The notes beneath the pieces were generated by a model, which saw nothing but the letters and a program-made list of their open reading frames with translations, was not told the origin of the DNA and searched no databases. Shown here one piece after another: positions 1-6,454 of a stretch of DNA of 10,066 nt (positions are counted from its first letter, which is position 1; every line of letters starts with the position of its first letter). The translations under genes and the position numbers were made by a program. Source of the stretch: Chloroflexota bacterium. Lineage in GTDB: Bacteria; Chloroflexota; Dehalococcoidia; DSTF01; JACRBR01. Location of the stretch: assembly GCA_016213125.1 (NCBI GenBank), contig JACRBR010000087.1, positions 1-10,066 of the forward strand. Direction: 5' to 3'.

Positions 1-34
1 AGATCTCCTGTACCGTTTCCAGATTGCTCGTCAT
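1..34 (-). CDS. Start of a SnoaL-like (NTF2-fold) protein, partial
   Basis: Only the first 11 codons lie in the window, and the rest continues past its left edge. They read MTSNLETVQEI from an ATG at 34. A purine-rich AAAGGGAG sits just upstream, rather close to the ATG (about 2 nt). The NLETVQ(E/A)I opening is typical of SnoaL-like or ketosteroid-isomerase-related proteins of the NTF2 fold, where it begins the first helix that is usually followed by a Y-x-A-F-x-x-G-D motif. That family includes small cyclases, isomerases and many proteins of unknown role, so no reaction can be named. It follows ruvA on the same strand after a gap of about 120 bp. The call rests on very few residues. Confidence 0.4.
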   Translation of the reverse strand, partial: MTSNLETVQEI

Positions 35-86
35 CGCTCCCTTTCAATGCCGGCCGGGCCACGTAGCGCCCCCGGATTTCATTCGA

Positions 87-101
87 ACAGGCGCCGCCTG
101 T
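87..101. other. Small hairpin downstream of ruvA
   Basis: ACAGGC and GCCTGT form a 6-bp stem around a 3-nt loop, 53-67 bp past the ruvA stop. No T-run follows on either strand, so it is at best a weak 3'-end structure and may be chance in GC-rich DNA. Confidence 0.2.
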
Positions 102-153
102 GGATCACGTGCAAACGGTCGCCACGTGCCCAGCGAGCCCACGGGATGCGCTC

Positions 154-747
154 TCAGCGAGAGAAGAACGCGAGCGCGGTCCGCACCCGGTCCTCCAGCG
201 GCGCCTCGCCGTCCCGCGGCAGCCGCTCGGCCGCCGCTGCCGCCTCCTGCTGCGAGTACCCCAGCCCCATCAGTGCCGCGACCACTTCGGCGTCAGCTCT
301 TTCCCCATGCGTCCTCCGCTCCCCGGCGTCGATGCCCGCTGGCGGAGGCTGCACCTTGTCGCGTAGATCAAGCACAATGCGCTCCGCCGTCTTCTGCCCC
401 ACCCCAGGCACCTTCCGCAGCACATCCGAGCGCCCGCCCGCGATCGCCCCCGAAAGCTGCCCGTGGTCCAGCGCCGAAAGCAGCCCCAGCGCCACGCGAG
501 GCCCCACCCCGCTCACGCTGATCAGCTGCTCGAACAGCACCAGCTCCTCCCGCGCCGAGAACCCGTACAGCGTCAGCGCGTCCTCGCGCACGTGCAGGTG
601 CGTGAAGAGCGCCGCCATCGACCCCGGCGAAAGCTCCCCCGCCGTAGAGGCCGGCACCGAAAGAAGCATGCCGATCCCACCCACCGAGACGATGACCCAG
701 TCATCCCCCAGCTCATCCACAACCCCCCGCACCCGCGCAATCGGCAT
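154..747 (-). CDS. ruvA: Holliday junction branch migration protein RuvA
   Basis: RuvA binds four-way DNA junctions as a tetramer and loads the RuvB motor, which drives branch migration before RuvC cleavage in recombinational repair. The 197-residue product is close to the usual length of about 200. An OB-fold N-terminal domain opens with MPIARVRGVV. Two helix-hairpin-helix motifs follow, around residues 75-90 (ISVSGVGPRVAL) and 110-126 (LRKVPGVGQKTAERIVLDL). After a proline-rich flexible linker (about 133-150), a C-terminal RuvB-binding domain carries EVVAALMGLGYSQQEA (154-169). An upstream in-frame extension to 870 exists, but the ATG at 747 is preferred: it has a TGAGGAGG site at 753-760, 5 nt away, and gives the family N-terminus. 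The neighbours are fabG upstream and a SnoaL-like start downstream; ruvB and ruvC are not in the window. A good -10 (TATACT) at 768-773 suggests its own promoter. Confidence 0.96.
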   Translation of the reverse strand: MPIARVRGVVDELGDDWVIVSVGGIGMLLSVPASTAGELSPGSMAALFTHLHVREDALTLYGFSAREELVLFEQLISVSGVGPRVALGLLSALDHGQLSGAIAGGRSDVLRKVPGVGQKTAERIVLDLRDKVQPPPAGIDAGERRTHGERADAEVVAALMGLGYSQQEAAAAAERLPRDGEAPLEDRVRTALAFFSR

Positions 748-767
748 CCCGGCCTCCTCAGTGGTCG

Positions 768-773
768 AGTATA
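768..773 (-). promoter_or_regulatory. Candidate -10 element of ruvA
   Basis: Read on the minus strand, TATACT matches the sigma-70 -10 consensus at 5 of 6 positions. It would place transcription start near 761, directly ahead of the ruvA ribosome binding site at 753-760. No convincing -35 is visible at 16-18 bp. It lies downstream of the fabG terminator-like hairpin, which fits independent transcription of ruvA. Confidence 0.45.
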
Positions 774-790
774 AACGTGCGTTACCCGAG

Positions 791-819
791 GAACGAAGAA
801 GGACGGGCTGTACCCGTCC
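791..819 (-). terminator. Probable intrinsic terminator of fabG
   Basis: On the minus strand, GGACGGG (819-813) and CCCGTCC (807-801) form a perfect 7-bp GC-rich stem around a 5-nt loop. A T-rich tail TTCTTCGTT follows. The hairpin starts about 32 nt past the fabG stop. The U-tract is interrupted by C and G, so efficiency is uncertain. Confidence 0.6.
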
Positions 820-850
820 CTCCGACATCGGGCCTCTGACCTCCGGCCAC

Positions 851-1597
851 CTACATATATTGGCCCCCATTGGGATTGAACTGCTGCCCCGTGATCCAGT
901 CGCCCTCCGTGCACAGGAACCGCACGAAGCTCGCGACCTCCTCGGGCTTCCCGAACCGTCCCAGCGGGATGTTCTTCAGCAGCGCCGCCTTCACCTCATC
1001 CGACAACGCGATCACCATGTCCGTCTCCACGAACCCCGGGCACATCGCGTTCACCGTGATGTTATTGCGCGCCAGCTCCTTCGCCGCCGACTTCGCGAAC
1101 GCGATCAGACCCGCCTTGGCTGCGGCGTAGTTCGCCTGCCCCAGGTTCCCCATCTGCCCGATGATGCTCGACATCACGATAATGCGCCCGTAATTACGCT
1201 CTGTCATGTGCGGGATAGCCGCCGAGACGCAGTAGAACGCGCTGCTCAGGTCCGTCGTAATGACCTCGTCCCACTCCGCTGTCGTCATCCGCTTCAGCGT
1301 CTTGTCGCGGTTTACCCCCGCGTTCGCCACCAGGATGTCGATCTTCCCGAAGTTCGCGATCGCCTCGTCGATGATCTCCTTGCAGTCCTCCGGCCTCCCC
1401 ACGTTCCCGCCGACCGCGACGGCCTTGGAGCCCAGCTTCTCGATCTCCGCGACCACCTCGTGGGCCGGCTCCGGGCTCGTGAAGTAGTTGACCACCACCG
1501 ACGCGCCCTCGCGCGCAAGCTCGATCGCGCACGCCCGCCCCAGCCCGCGCGAGGCCCCCGTCACCACCGCCGCCTGCCCCTCAAGACGCTTCGCCAT
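851..1597 (-). CDS. fabG: SDR-family 3-oxoacyl-ACP / acetoacetyl-CoA reductase
   Basis: A classical short-chain dehydrogenase of 248 residues that most likely reduces a 3-oxoacyl thioester with NADPH in the cytoplasm. The Rossmann glycine motif TGASRGLG is at 13-20, NAG at 92-94, the catalytic Ser at 144, and YAAAK gives Tyr157 and Lys161. The PGFVETDM segment (187-194) is typical of FabG. The C-terminus NGGQYM also resembles PhaB-type acetoacetyl-CoA reductases, so ACP versus CoA substrate cannot be settled. The residue matching the tetrad Asn is Asp116 (TTDLSSAF instead of the common TNLSSVF). The ATG at 1597 is chosen for its GGAGGAA site; the frame stays open upstream to a GTG at 1681, giving a 28-residue extension unlike the family. 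A terminator-shaped hairpin lies immediately before the ribosome binding site. There are no fab or pha neighbours. Confidence 0.9.
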   Translation of the reverse strand: MAKRLEGQAAVVTGASRGLGRACAIELAREGASVVVNYFTSPEPAHEVVAEIEKLGSKAVAVGGNVGRPEDCKEIIDEAIANFGKIDILVANAGVNRDKTLKRMTTAEWDEVITTDLSSAFYCVSAAIPHMTERNYGRIIVMSSIIGQMGNLGQANYAAAKAGLIAFAKSAAKELARNNITVNAMCPGFVETDMVIALSDEVKAALLKNIPLGRFGKPEEVASFVRFLCTEGDWITGQQFNPNGGQYM

Positions 1598-1612
1598 GGC
1601 TTCCTCCAACGG

Positions 1613-1633
1613 AAAAACCCGCCCAGGGGCGGG
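1613..1633 (-). terminator. Intrinsic terminator or attenuator ahead of fabG
   Basis: On the minus strand, CCCGCCC (1633-1627) pairs with GGGCGGG (1624-1618), and five T residues follow directly (1617-1613). This is the textbook intrinsic terminator layout. It lies 94 nt past the stop of the diguanylate cyclase gene, and may end that transcript. Its U-tract is only about 5 nt from the fabG ribosome binding site, so no fabG promoter fits after it. Any fabG message therefore has to carry this hairpin in its leader. Confidence 0.65.
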
Positions 1634-1699
1634 CACAAACGCACACCGGCGGAGACTGTACAGCATCAGCGCGCCGCGCACTAGCGCCGCGGCTCATCG

Positions 1700-1705
1700 C
1701 GTCAA
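1700..1705 (-). promoter_or_regulatory. Possible -35 element upstream of fabG
   Basis: On the minus strand TTGACG lies between the diguanylate cyclase stop and the fabG hairpin. The only -10 candidate at 16 bp, TAGTGC, is poor. If real, this promoter would put the 1613-1633 hairpin inside the fabG leader. Confidence 0.25.
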
Positions 1706-1726
1706 TGATTCCCGGCTATGCTGCGC

Positions 1727-3445
1727 TTACGCAGCGCGGTCGATGGCGCACACGTTGCTGCCCGCCAACGTCACGCTGTTGCGGCCCGCCTGCTTCGACG
1801 CATACATCGCGATGTCCGCGGCCTCCACCAGCGCGTCGACCGTGTCGCCATGGTCGGGGAATGCCGCCACACCGATCGAGATCGTCACCGGTCCCACCGG
1901 CTCCAGGTGCTCGCCCGTCAGCGGGAGCTGCTCGACGGCCGTTCGAAGCCGCTCGGCCAGACGCATGCCGTTTTCGGCGTTCGCGCCCGCGAACACGACC
2001 AGGATCTCTTCCCCTCCAAACCGATACACCCTGTCATTCTCGCGTACCGAGTTCCTCATCACCGCCGCCACCTTCTGCAGCGTGATATCGCCCATCTTGT
2101 GCCCGTATTCGTCGTTGAACCGCTTGAAGTGGTCGATGTCCGCCATCGCGATCGCGATGTGCTCGCCGTTCTTCACGGCCTCACCCAGCCGCCCCGCGAT
2201 GTCCTCGCTCAACTGCCGGCGGTTCGGCAGCTGCGTGAGCGGGTCGTGCATCGCTTCCTGCTCCGTAGCTTCATGCAGGTCCGCCGCCGTAATCGCCGTT
2301 GCCACCTGCGATGCCATCATCTCCAGGATGCGCTCGTCGTCGTCCGTGAAATGGTTCTTTCGCCGTGACCAGCAGCCCAGCGTGCCCACCACGCGCGCGC
2401 CGACGATCAACGGCACCACCAGTCCAGACTCGATGCCGTCAACGTGCTCGCCCTGCGTCATCCGTCCTGACGCTCCTTCGTCAATGCGGATGGTCTTGCC
2501 GTTCTTCGCCACCCTCCCCACAAGACCGCTACCCAGCGCCACGGGGGTCAGGTCCGCCACGTCGGTGTCCGGGTCCTGCTCCGTCCCCGCGATGACCAGC
2601 ATGCCGTTCTGGAGCCGCCGCAGACCCACAAGATCCGCCCCAACCAGCTTCCGCGCCTCCCGGATCGTCGTTTGCACCACGTACCGCATACTCAGCGTCT
2701 CGGTGACCTCCGACACCACCTGGTATAGCGCGCGGAACTGCGCGTTGCGCCGTTCGATGTGCTTCGTCGTCTCGAGCAGCCGCGACTCCTCCGCCTGCGC
2801 CGTGGTCGCGATCTTCCTCAGCCGGCGGCTGATCACGTAGGTTGCCAGCGCAACGCCCGCCGCCGACACGATCGTCGCCACGCTCGTCGCCAGCCGAGCC
2901 CGCCAAACCGCTCTCGCTGCCGCGTCCTGATCCGCCTGCGCGGAGGATGTCAGATTCGGCACTGCAAATCGCGTTAGTTCTCTGATCGCCGCGAGATCCA
3001 GGGCGAGATGGGTCAGCGAACCAAGCGTCGGCTCCAGCAGGTACTCGTCCAGCGTCTCGTCAAGCTCGATCGTCGTGTCCCAGATCTGCAGTGTCTCGGC
3101 GGATCCAATCCGCTCATGTAGCTCTCTCGCCTGCGCGCGGATTGCTGTTACCTCCTCGTGCGCGGCGATCGCCTTTCCCAGTGGAATGACCGGATCTTCC
3201 AGCCCGCTCTTCACCTCGTCTGACGTGATCGAGTCTTCCAGCCGCAGGACAATGATGCTGTCGACGCCCACGCGGATCTCTGAAGCCAGGAGTGCCGCGT
3301 TGGTGTCGTTCGTTGCCCGCCCCAGATCATTATCCACGACCTGCGACGTGTACAGCGCGATGAAGATCACGAGTGAGCTGCCGACCAGCACCGTGGCCAG
3401 CTGCGCCGTAAGCGGGTGTGCGCGAAGAAACAGTCGTCCCAGCAT
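1727..3445 (-). CDS. Membrane-bound GAF-GGDEF diguanylate cyclase
   Basis: A 572-residue sensor enzyme predicted to make c-di-GMP from two GTP. Membrane helix 1 spans about residues 12-33, followed by an extracytoplasmic, mostly helical region of roughly 150 residues, then membrane helix 2 at about 184-206 (ending ISRRLRK), a short coiled linker, a GAF domain (about 238-390) and a GGDEF domain (about 397-560). In the GGDEF domain, DPLTQLPNRR (401-410) opens the fold, Asp436 and Asp438 (ADIDHFK) include the metal ligand, and the signature is GGEEI at 477-481. RxxD at 468-471, five residues before the signature, is an intact inhibitory I-site. No EAL domain is present. The ATG at 3445 shares one base with the stop of the upstream lipoprotein gene (TGATG), implying translational coupling. 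The Ile in place of the usual Phe after GGEE is uncommon, but the catalytic residues are kept. Confidence 0.92.
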   Translation of the reverse strand: MLGRLFLRAHPLTAQLATVLVGSSLVIFIALYTSQVVDNDLGRATNDTNAALLASEIRVGVDSIIVLRLEDSITSDEVKSGLEDPVIPLGKAIAAHEEVTAIRAQARELHERIGSAETLQIWDTTIELDETLDEYLLEPTLGSLTHLALDLAAIRELTRFAVPNLTSSAQADQDAAARAVWRARLATSVATIVSAAGVALATYVISRRLRKIATTAQAEESRLLETTKHIERRNAQFRALYQVVSEVTETLSMRYVVQTTIREARKLVGADLVGLRRLQNGMLVIAGTEQDPDTDVADLTPVALGSGLVGRVAKNGKTIRIDEGASGRMTQGEHVDGIESGLVVPLIVGARVVGTLGCWSRRKNHFTDDDERILEMMASQVATAITAADLHEATEQEAMHDPLTQLPNRRQLSEDIAGRLGEAVKNGEHIAIAMADIDHFKRFNDEYGHKMGDITLQKVAAVMRNSVRENDRVYRFGGEEILVVFAGANAENGMRLAERLRTAVEQLPLTGEHLEPVGPVTISIGVAAFPDHGDTVDALVEAADIAMYASKQAGRNSVTLAGSNVCAIDRAA

Positions 3446-3888
3446 CAGCGCGACACCTCGATAAGCGACTCCATGCCCAAAGCCATATGCGCGCGCGGAA
3501 CATCGGCATCCAGCCCAATGACGAGGCACACGAGGCTGTAGGTGCCGGGGCGAAGCGTGACCCGGACCGCCCGCTGGTCACCGGGCTCGATGTGCTCAAC
3601 CTCGGCGACGATCTCGCCGTAACGCTCGCCGTCCCGTTCAACGATCGCGAGCTCGTGAGCCTCGGCCCCGTTGTTCGTCACCAGGAAGTCGAGCCTGCCA
3701 GCCTCCAGGCGCCGCGAGCCAACCTGAAGCGCGTAGTCATACTGGCCCACAGCGACCGCCCCCGGCGCGATCGCCGCCACCGGAATCTCACGCGGGTCGG
3801 CGACAACCATTCGTGACGGCGGCGACGTGCAGCCTTCAAGAACAAACACGAAGAGACAGCACGCAGCCAGCGTAATCGCGCGAAGCAT
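3445..3888 (-). CDS. Cupredoxin-like lipoprotein
   Basis: A 147-residue protein, not assigned to a named family. Residues 1-19 form a hydrophobic signal peptide ending VLEGC, a plausible lipobox with Cys20 as the lipidated residue, so the product should be anchored outside the cytoplasmic membrane. The mature part looks like a small beta-sandwich of the plastocyanin/cupredoxin type: V-T-N-N-G-x-E-x-H-E-L (70-80) is the strand that brings the first copper-binding His in cupredoxins, and the C-terminal stretch Y-S-L-V-C...H-M-A-L-G-M (117-139) supplies Cys, His and Met. The putative ligands are His78, Cys121, His134 and Met139. The Cys-to-His loop is longer than in plastocyanin, so copper binding is inferred. 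The start at 3888 is fixed by the signal peptide, but no good ribosome binding site precedes it. It is translationally coupled to the diguanylate cyclase. Confidence 0.75.
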   Translation of the reverse strand: MLRAITLAACCLFVFVLEGCTSPPSRMVVADPREIPVAAIAPGAVAVGQYDYALQVGSRRLEAGRLDFLVTNNGAEAHELAIVERDGERYGEIVAEVEHIEPGDQRAVRVTLRPGTYSLVCLVIGLDADVPRAHMALGMESLIEVSR

Positions 3889-3929
3889 GGATGAGTATCG
3901 GGGTGGGAGCCTCGCCTGTGTACGTCTGC

Positions 3930-3958
3930 ACGGCCCCTATCACGCAGATAACGGCCCC
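3930..3958. repeat. Direct repeat upstream of the lipoprotein gene
   Basis: The 8-mer ACGGCCCC occurs at 3930-3937 and again at 3951-3958, 21 bp apart, about two helical turns. It lies in the 138-bp gap between the mutase stop and the lipoprotein start, where a regulator could bind both copies on one DNA face. Chance is possible in such GC-rich sequence. Confidence 0.25.
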
Positions 3959-4026
3959 GTGACCCCTCTGAGACGGGCGCCACCGGCTATAAGCTCAGCG
4001 TTCGCTTGCTTTATGGGGTCCCAGAC

Positions 4027-5721
4027 CTAGACCACCGTGGGTGGCCGATAGTCGCCCCATTCGGCCTTCAGGATCCCGCAGATCTCACCCAGCGTTGCGT
4101 ACGCTTTCACCGATTCCAGGATCGACGGCATCAGGTTCTCTTCCCCGCGCGCCGTCTCGCGCAGCCGCCCCAGGGCAGCCTCGGCCTTCGAACCGTCGCG
4201 TTCGGCGCGGACGCGCCGCAACCGTTCAATCTGCGCTGCTGCCACCTCGGTGTTCACGCGGAAGATGGTCGGCTCGGGCTCCTCGGCGCTCCGGAACTTG
4301 TTCACGCCCACCACGACGCGCGTCCCGGCCTCGATAGCCTGCTGCTGCGCCACCGCCGACTCCTGGATCTCGCCCTGCATGTACCCCGATTCGATCGCCG
4401 GCACGGAGCCGCCCATATCCTCGATCCGGTCGATGTACTCCTGCGCCTTGTGCTCGATCTCATTCGTCAGGGACTCCACGTAATACGAGCCGCCGAACGG
4501 ATCGACGGTGTCCGTCACGCCCGTCTCGTGCGCGATGATCTGTTGCGTCCGGAGGGCAATCCGCTGCGCATCCTCTGTCGGGATCGCCAGCGCCTCGTCA
4601 TAGCAGGACAGAGCGATCGACTGCACGCCGCCCAGCACCGACGCCAGCGCCTGCACCGCGGCCCGAACGATGTTGTTCTCCGGCTGCTGCGCCGTCAACG
4701 TCGCGCCGCCCGTCTGGATGTGCGTCCGCAACTTCCACGAGTTCGGGTCCGTCGCCTCGAATCGCTCCTTCAGGAGCCGTGCCCACATCCGCCGCAGCGC
4801 CCGGTACTTCGCGATCTCCTCGAAGAAGTTGTTGTGTGTGTTGAAGATCCACGAGATGCGCGGCGCGATCTCGTCCACACTCACGCTGGACCGCTGGCAT
4901 GCCTCGATGTAGGCGATCGCGTTCGAGAACGCGAACCCGATCTCTTGCGCCGCCGTCGCTCCTGCGTCGCGGATGTGGTACCCGCTCACGCTGATCGAGT
5001 TGAACTTTGGCGCGTACTTGGCGCAGTGCGTGATCAAGTCTGCTGCCAGCCGCAGCGAAGGCCGTGGTGGGTAGATGTACGTTCCCCGCGCCACGTACTC
5101 CTTCAGCACGTCATTCTGCGCCGTCCCCATGATGTCGCCGGTTGGGACACCCTGCTTCTCGGCCACCGCCATGTACATCGCCACCAGCACCGACGCCGGC
5201 GCGTTGATCGTCATGGATGTGCTCACCCGGTCCAGCGGGATCCCGTCGAACATCGCCTCCATGTCCGCCAGCGAGTCGATCGCCACCCCCACCTGGCCGA
5301 TCTCCGCGCTTGCGTTGGGGTCGTCGGAGTCCAGTCCGATCTGCGTCGGCAGGTCGAACGCGACCGAGAGCCCGGTCTGCCCCTGGCCCAGCAGGAACTT
5401 GAACCGGTCGTTTGACTCGCGCGCCGTCCCGAACCCGGCGTACTGCCGCATCGTCCACAGGCGGCCGCGGTACATCGTCTCCTGCACGCCCCGCGTGTAT
5501 GGATACTGCCCGGGATAGCCCAGCTCTCGTTCGTAGTCGAGGTCCGCCGTGTCCAGCGGCGTGTACAGCCGCCGCGTCTCGGTCGATGTCGTCGCGAACT
5601 CCGGCTGCCGCTCGCCGCCACGCTCCAACGCTCGCTTCAGCGCCCCTTGCTCCCAGTTCTCCAGACCCTCGCGAAGCGGCGCCGGGTCGTTCTGCCCACT
5701 CGAGCCGTTACTGCCAGCCAT
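4027..5721 (-). CDS. Methylmalonyl-CoA mutase, large (substrate-binding) subunit
   Basis: The 564-residue product is the TIM-barrel catalytic part of an adenosylcobalamin-dependent acyl-CoA mutase, which interconverts (R)-methylmalonyl-CoA and succinyl-CoA in propionate metabolism. RLYTPLD (51-57), YPGQYPYTRG (69-78) and RQYAGFGTA (92-100) are hallmark segments. Residues that set specificity in characterised mutases are those of the methylmalonyl type: Tyr94 (Tyr89 in Propionibacterium MutB), Arg212 in ARGTYIYPP (Arg207, binds the substrate carboxylate) and Tyr248-His249 in SGYHI (Tyr243-His244). Isobutyryl- and hydroxyisobutyryl-CoA mutases differ at the Tyr and Arg sites. The chain ends at PPTVV without the C-terminal cobalamin domain (no DxHxxG), so it must pair with a separate small subunit not seen here. 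The ATG at 5721 has an AGGAGG site 4 nt away; the open frame upstream to 5874 lacks family similarity. An upstream palindrome may regulate it. Confidence 0.95.
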   Translation of the reverse strand: MAGSNGSSGQNDPAPLREGLENWEQGALKRALERGGERQPEFATTSTETRRLYTPLDTADLDYERELGYPGQYPYTRGVQETMYRGRLWTMRQYAGFGTARESNDRFKFLLGQGQTGLSVAFDLPTQIGLDSDDPNASAEIGQVGVAIDSLADMEAMFDGIPLDRVSTSMTINAPASVLVAMYMAVAEKQGVPTGDIMGTAQNDVLKEYVARGTYIYPPRPSLRLAADLITHCAKYAPKFNSISVSGYHIRDAGATAAQEIGFAFSNAIAYIEACQRSSVSVDEIAPRISWIFNTHNNFFEEIAKYRALRRMWARLLKERFEATDPNSWKLRTHIQTGGATLTAQQPENNIVRAAVQALASVLGGVQSIALSCYDEALAIPTEDAQRIALRTQQIIAHETGVTDTVDPFGGSYYVESLTNEIEHKAQEYIDRIEDMGGSVPAIESGYMQGEIQESAVAQQQAIEAGTRVVVGVNKFRSAEEPEPTIFRVNTEVAAAQIERLRRVRAERDGSKAEAALGRLRETARGEENLMPSILESVKAYATLGEICGILKAEWGDYRPPTVV

Positions 5722-5768
5722 CGATCCTCCTGGCGCCGTTCGGATAGCGGGCGTCTTGCCCAGATGGA

Positions 5769-5783
5769 GCGCGACCGTCGCGC
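5769..5783. promoter_or_regulatory. Second inverted repeat ahead of the mutase
   Basis: GCGCGA and TCGCGC form a 6-bp stem with a 3-nt loop, overlapping the larger palindrome at 5782-5803 by two bases. The pair could be tandem operator half-sites or two stem-loops of the mutase leader RNA, but can equally be a by-product of GC richness. Confidence 0.3.
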
Positions 5784-5803
5784 GGTACGAAGGATCGTAC
5801 CGC
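5782..5803. promoter_or_regulatory. 22-bp palindrome, candidate operator of the mutase gene
   Basis: A perfect 9-bp inverted repeat, GCGGTACGA and TCGTACCGC, flanks a 4-nt centre (AGGA). It lies 61-82 bp ahead of the mutase start. Read toward the mutase it contains TACGAT, an acceptable -10, so a bound repressor would block the promoter. Size and symmetry suit a TetR-type dimer. A leader-RNA hairpin is the alternative. Confidence 0.5.
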
Positions 5804-6037
5804 ATGCCCCCGGCCCGCGTACACTCCCGAGCAAGCGCGCGCTCCGCGAGCCACAAGTACAATGCCGCGAACATTCCGGCTCCGCGAAAGGCGCGCCCGC
5901 CGGTGCACAGCCTCCGGGCGTCAGTACGGACATGTCGATTCCGCAGAGTCGCCCCGGGAACCGCCCCGTCCTGTGAGTTGAATCGGTTCCATCGACTGTC
6001 CTCGTCATGGGAGAACCGACGACCGACGCCCGCCGAC

Positions 6038-6454
6038 TTACGAGCGCAGCTCGTCGACCATCACCGTCGCTTCTCCCCGAACCACCGTCTCCCCCGACTG
6101 GTTTGTGCAGTCGGTCCGTACCGTCAACACCCGCTTTTCCGGGTCCACTGCGATCACCTCCGCCTCCGCCGTGATCGTGTCACCGATAGACACCGGCCTC
6201 CGGAACTGCAACGACTGCCCCATGTAGATGACAATGCCCGCAGGCCACAGCTTCGTGCCCAGCGCGGCCGAGATATAACCCGCCGACAGCATCCCATGAG
6301 CGATCCGCTTCCCGAACCGGGTTCGCGCTCCAAAGTCCGGATCCAGGTGCAGCGGCTGCTCATCCCCCGTCACGTGCGCGAACGCCACCACGTCCGCCTC
6401 GGTCACCGTCTTCGCGAACGACACCCTGTGCCCCACGGGCGGAAGTTCGGCCAT
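6038..6454 (-). CDS. MaoC-like (R)-specific enoyl-CoA hydratase
   Basis: A 138-residue single hot-dog-fold protein of the MaoC dehydratase family, whose members add water to 2-enoyl-CoA to give (R)-3-hydroxyacyl-CoA or run the reverse dehydration. The catalytic signature F-A-x-x-T-G-D-x-x-P-L-H-L-D spans residues 25-38, with the predicted catalytic dyad Asp31 and His36. It is followed by F-G-K-R-I-A-H-G-M-L (47-56), the conserved helix of PhaJ-type hydratases. Length matches PhaJ (about 134 residues). Some relatives are dehydratase subunits of other CoA pathways, so the substrate is open. The start is firm: an AGGAGGA site lies 6 nt ahead of the ATG. It is divergent from the TetR gene across 175 bp and on the same strand as the mutase 316 bp downstream, which suggests a shared acyl-CoA theme rather than a tight operon. 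Confidence 0.85.
   Translation of the reverse strand: MAELPPVGHRVSFAKTVTEADVVAFAHVTGDEQPLHLDPDFGARTRFGKRIAHGMLSAGYISAALGTKLWPAGIVIYMGQSLQFRRPVSIGDTITAEAEVIAVDPEKRVLTVRTDCTNQSGETVVRGEATVMVDELRS

Larger units (their letters stand above)
5722..6037. other. Non-coding gap between mutase and hydratase genes
   Basis: This 316-bp stretch contains no frame I can support as a gene; open frames on both strands give Arg/Pro-rich sequence without recognisable motifs. It holds the mutase ribosome binding site and the paired inverted repeats at 5769-5803. I see no clear terminator for the hydratase gene, and no cobalamin-riboswitch features, although the downstream enzyme uses adenosylcobalamin. Confidence 0.6.

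Noticed and set aside
47..1684. A 545-codon open frame on the plus strand across ruvA and fabG
   Set aside because: Its product is Arg/Pro/Ser-rich with no recognisable motif, and it lies opposite two well-supported genes. Long antisense frames are expected in GC-rich DNA.
1488..2840. A 450-codon open frame on the plus strand
   Set aside because: It is antisense to the diguanylate cyclase and fabG, is Ser/Arg-rich, and has no family features.
4006..5415. A 469-codon open frame on the plus strand
   Set aside because: It is antisense to the mutase gene and gives low-complexity Arg/His/Leu sequence. The mutase on the minus strand is unambiguous.
5722..5874. N-terminal extension of the mutase to 5874
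   Set aside because: The frame is open, but the ATG at 5721 has an AGGAGG site and the upstream residues do not match the family. The palindrome there fits non-coding sequence better.
5722..6037. Cobalamin riboswitch ahead of the mutase
   Set aside because: I looked because the enzyme uses adenosylcobalamin. I could not find the conserved B12-box or a riboswitch-like fold, and the palindromes there are simple inverted repeats.
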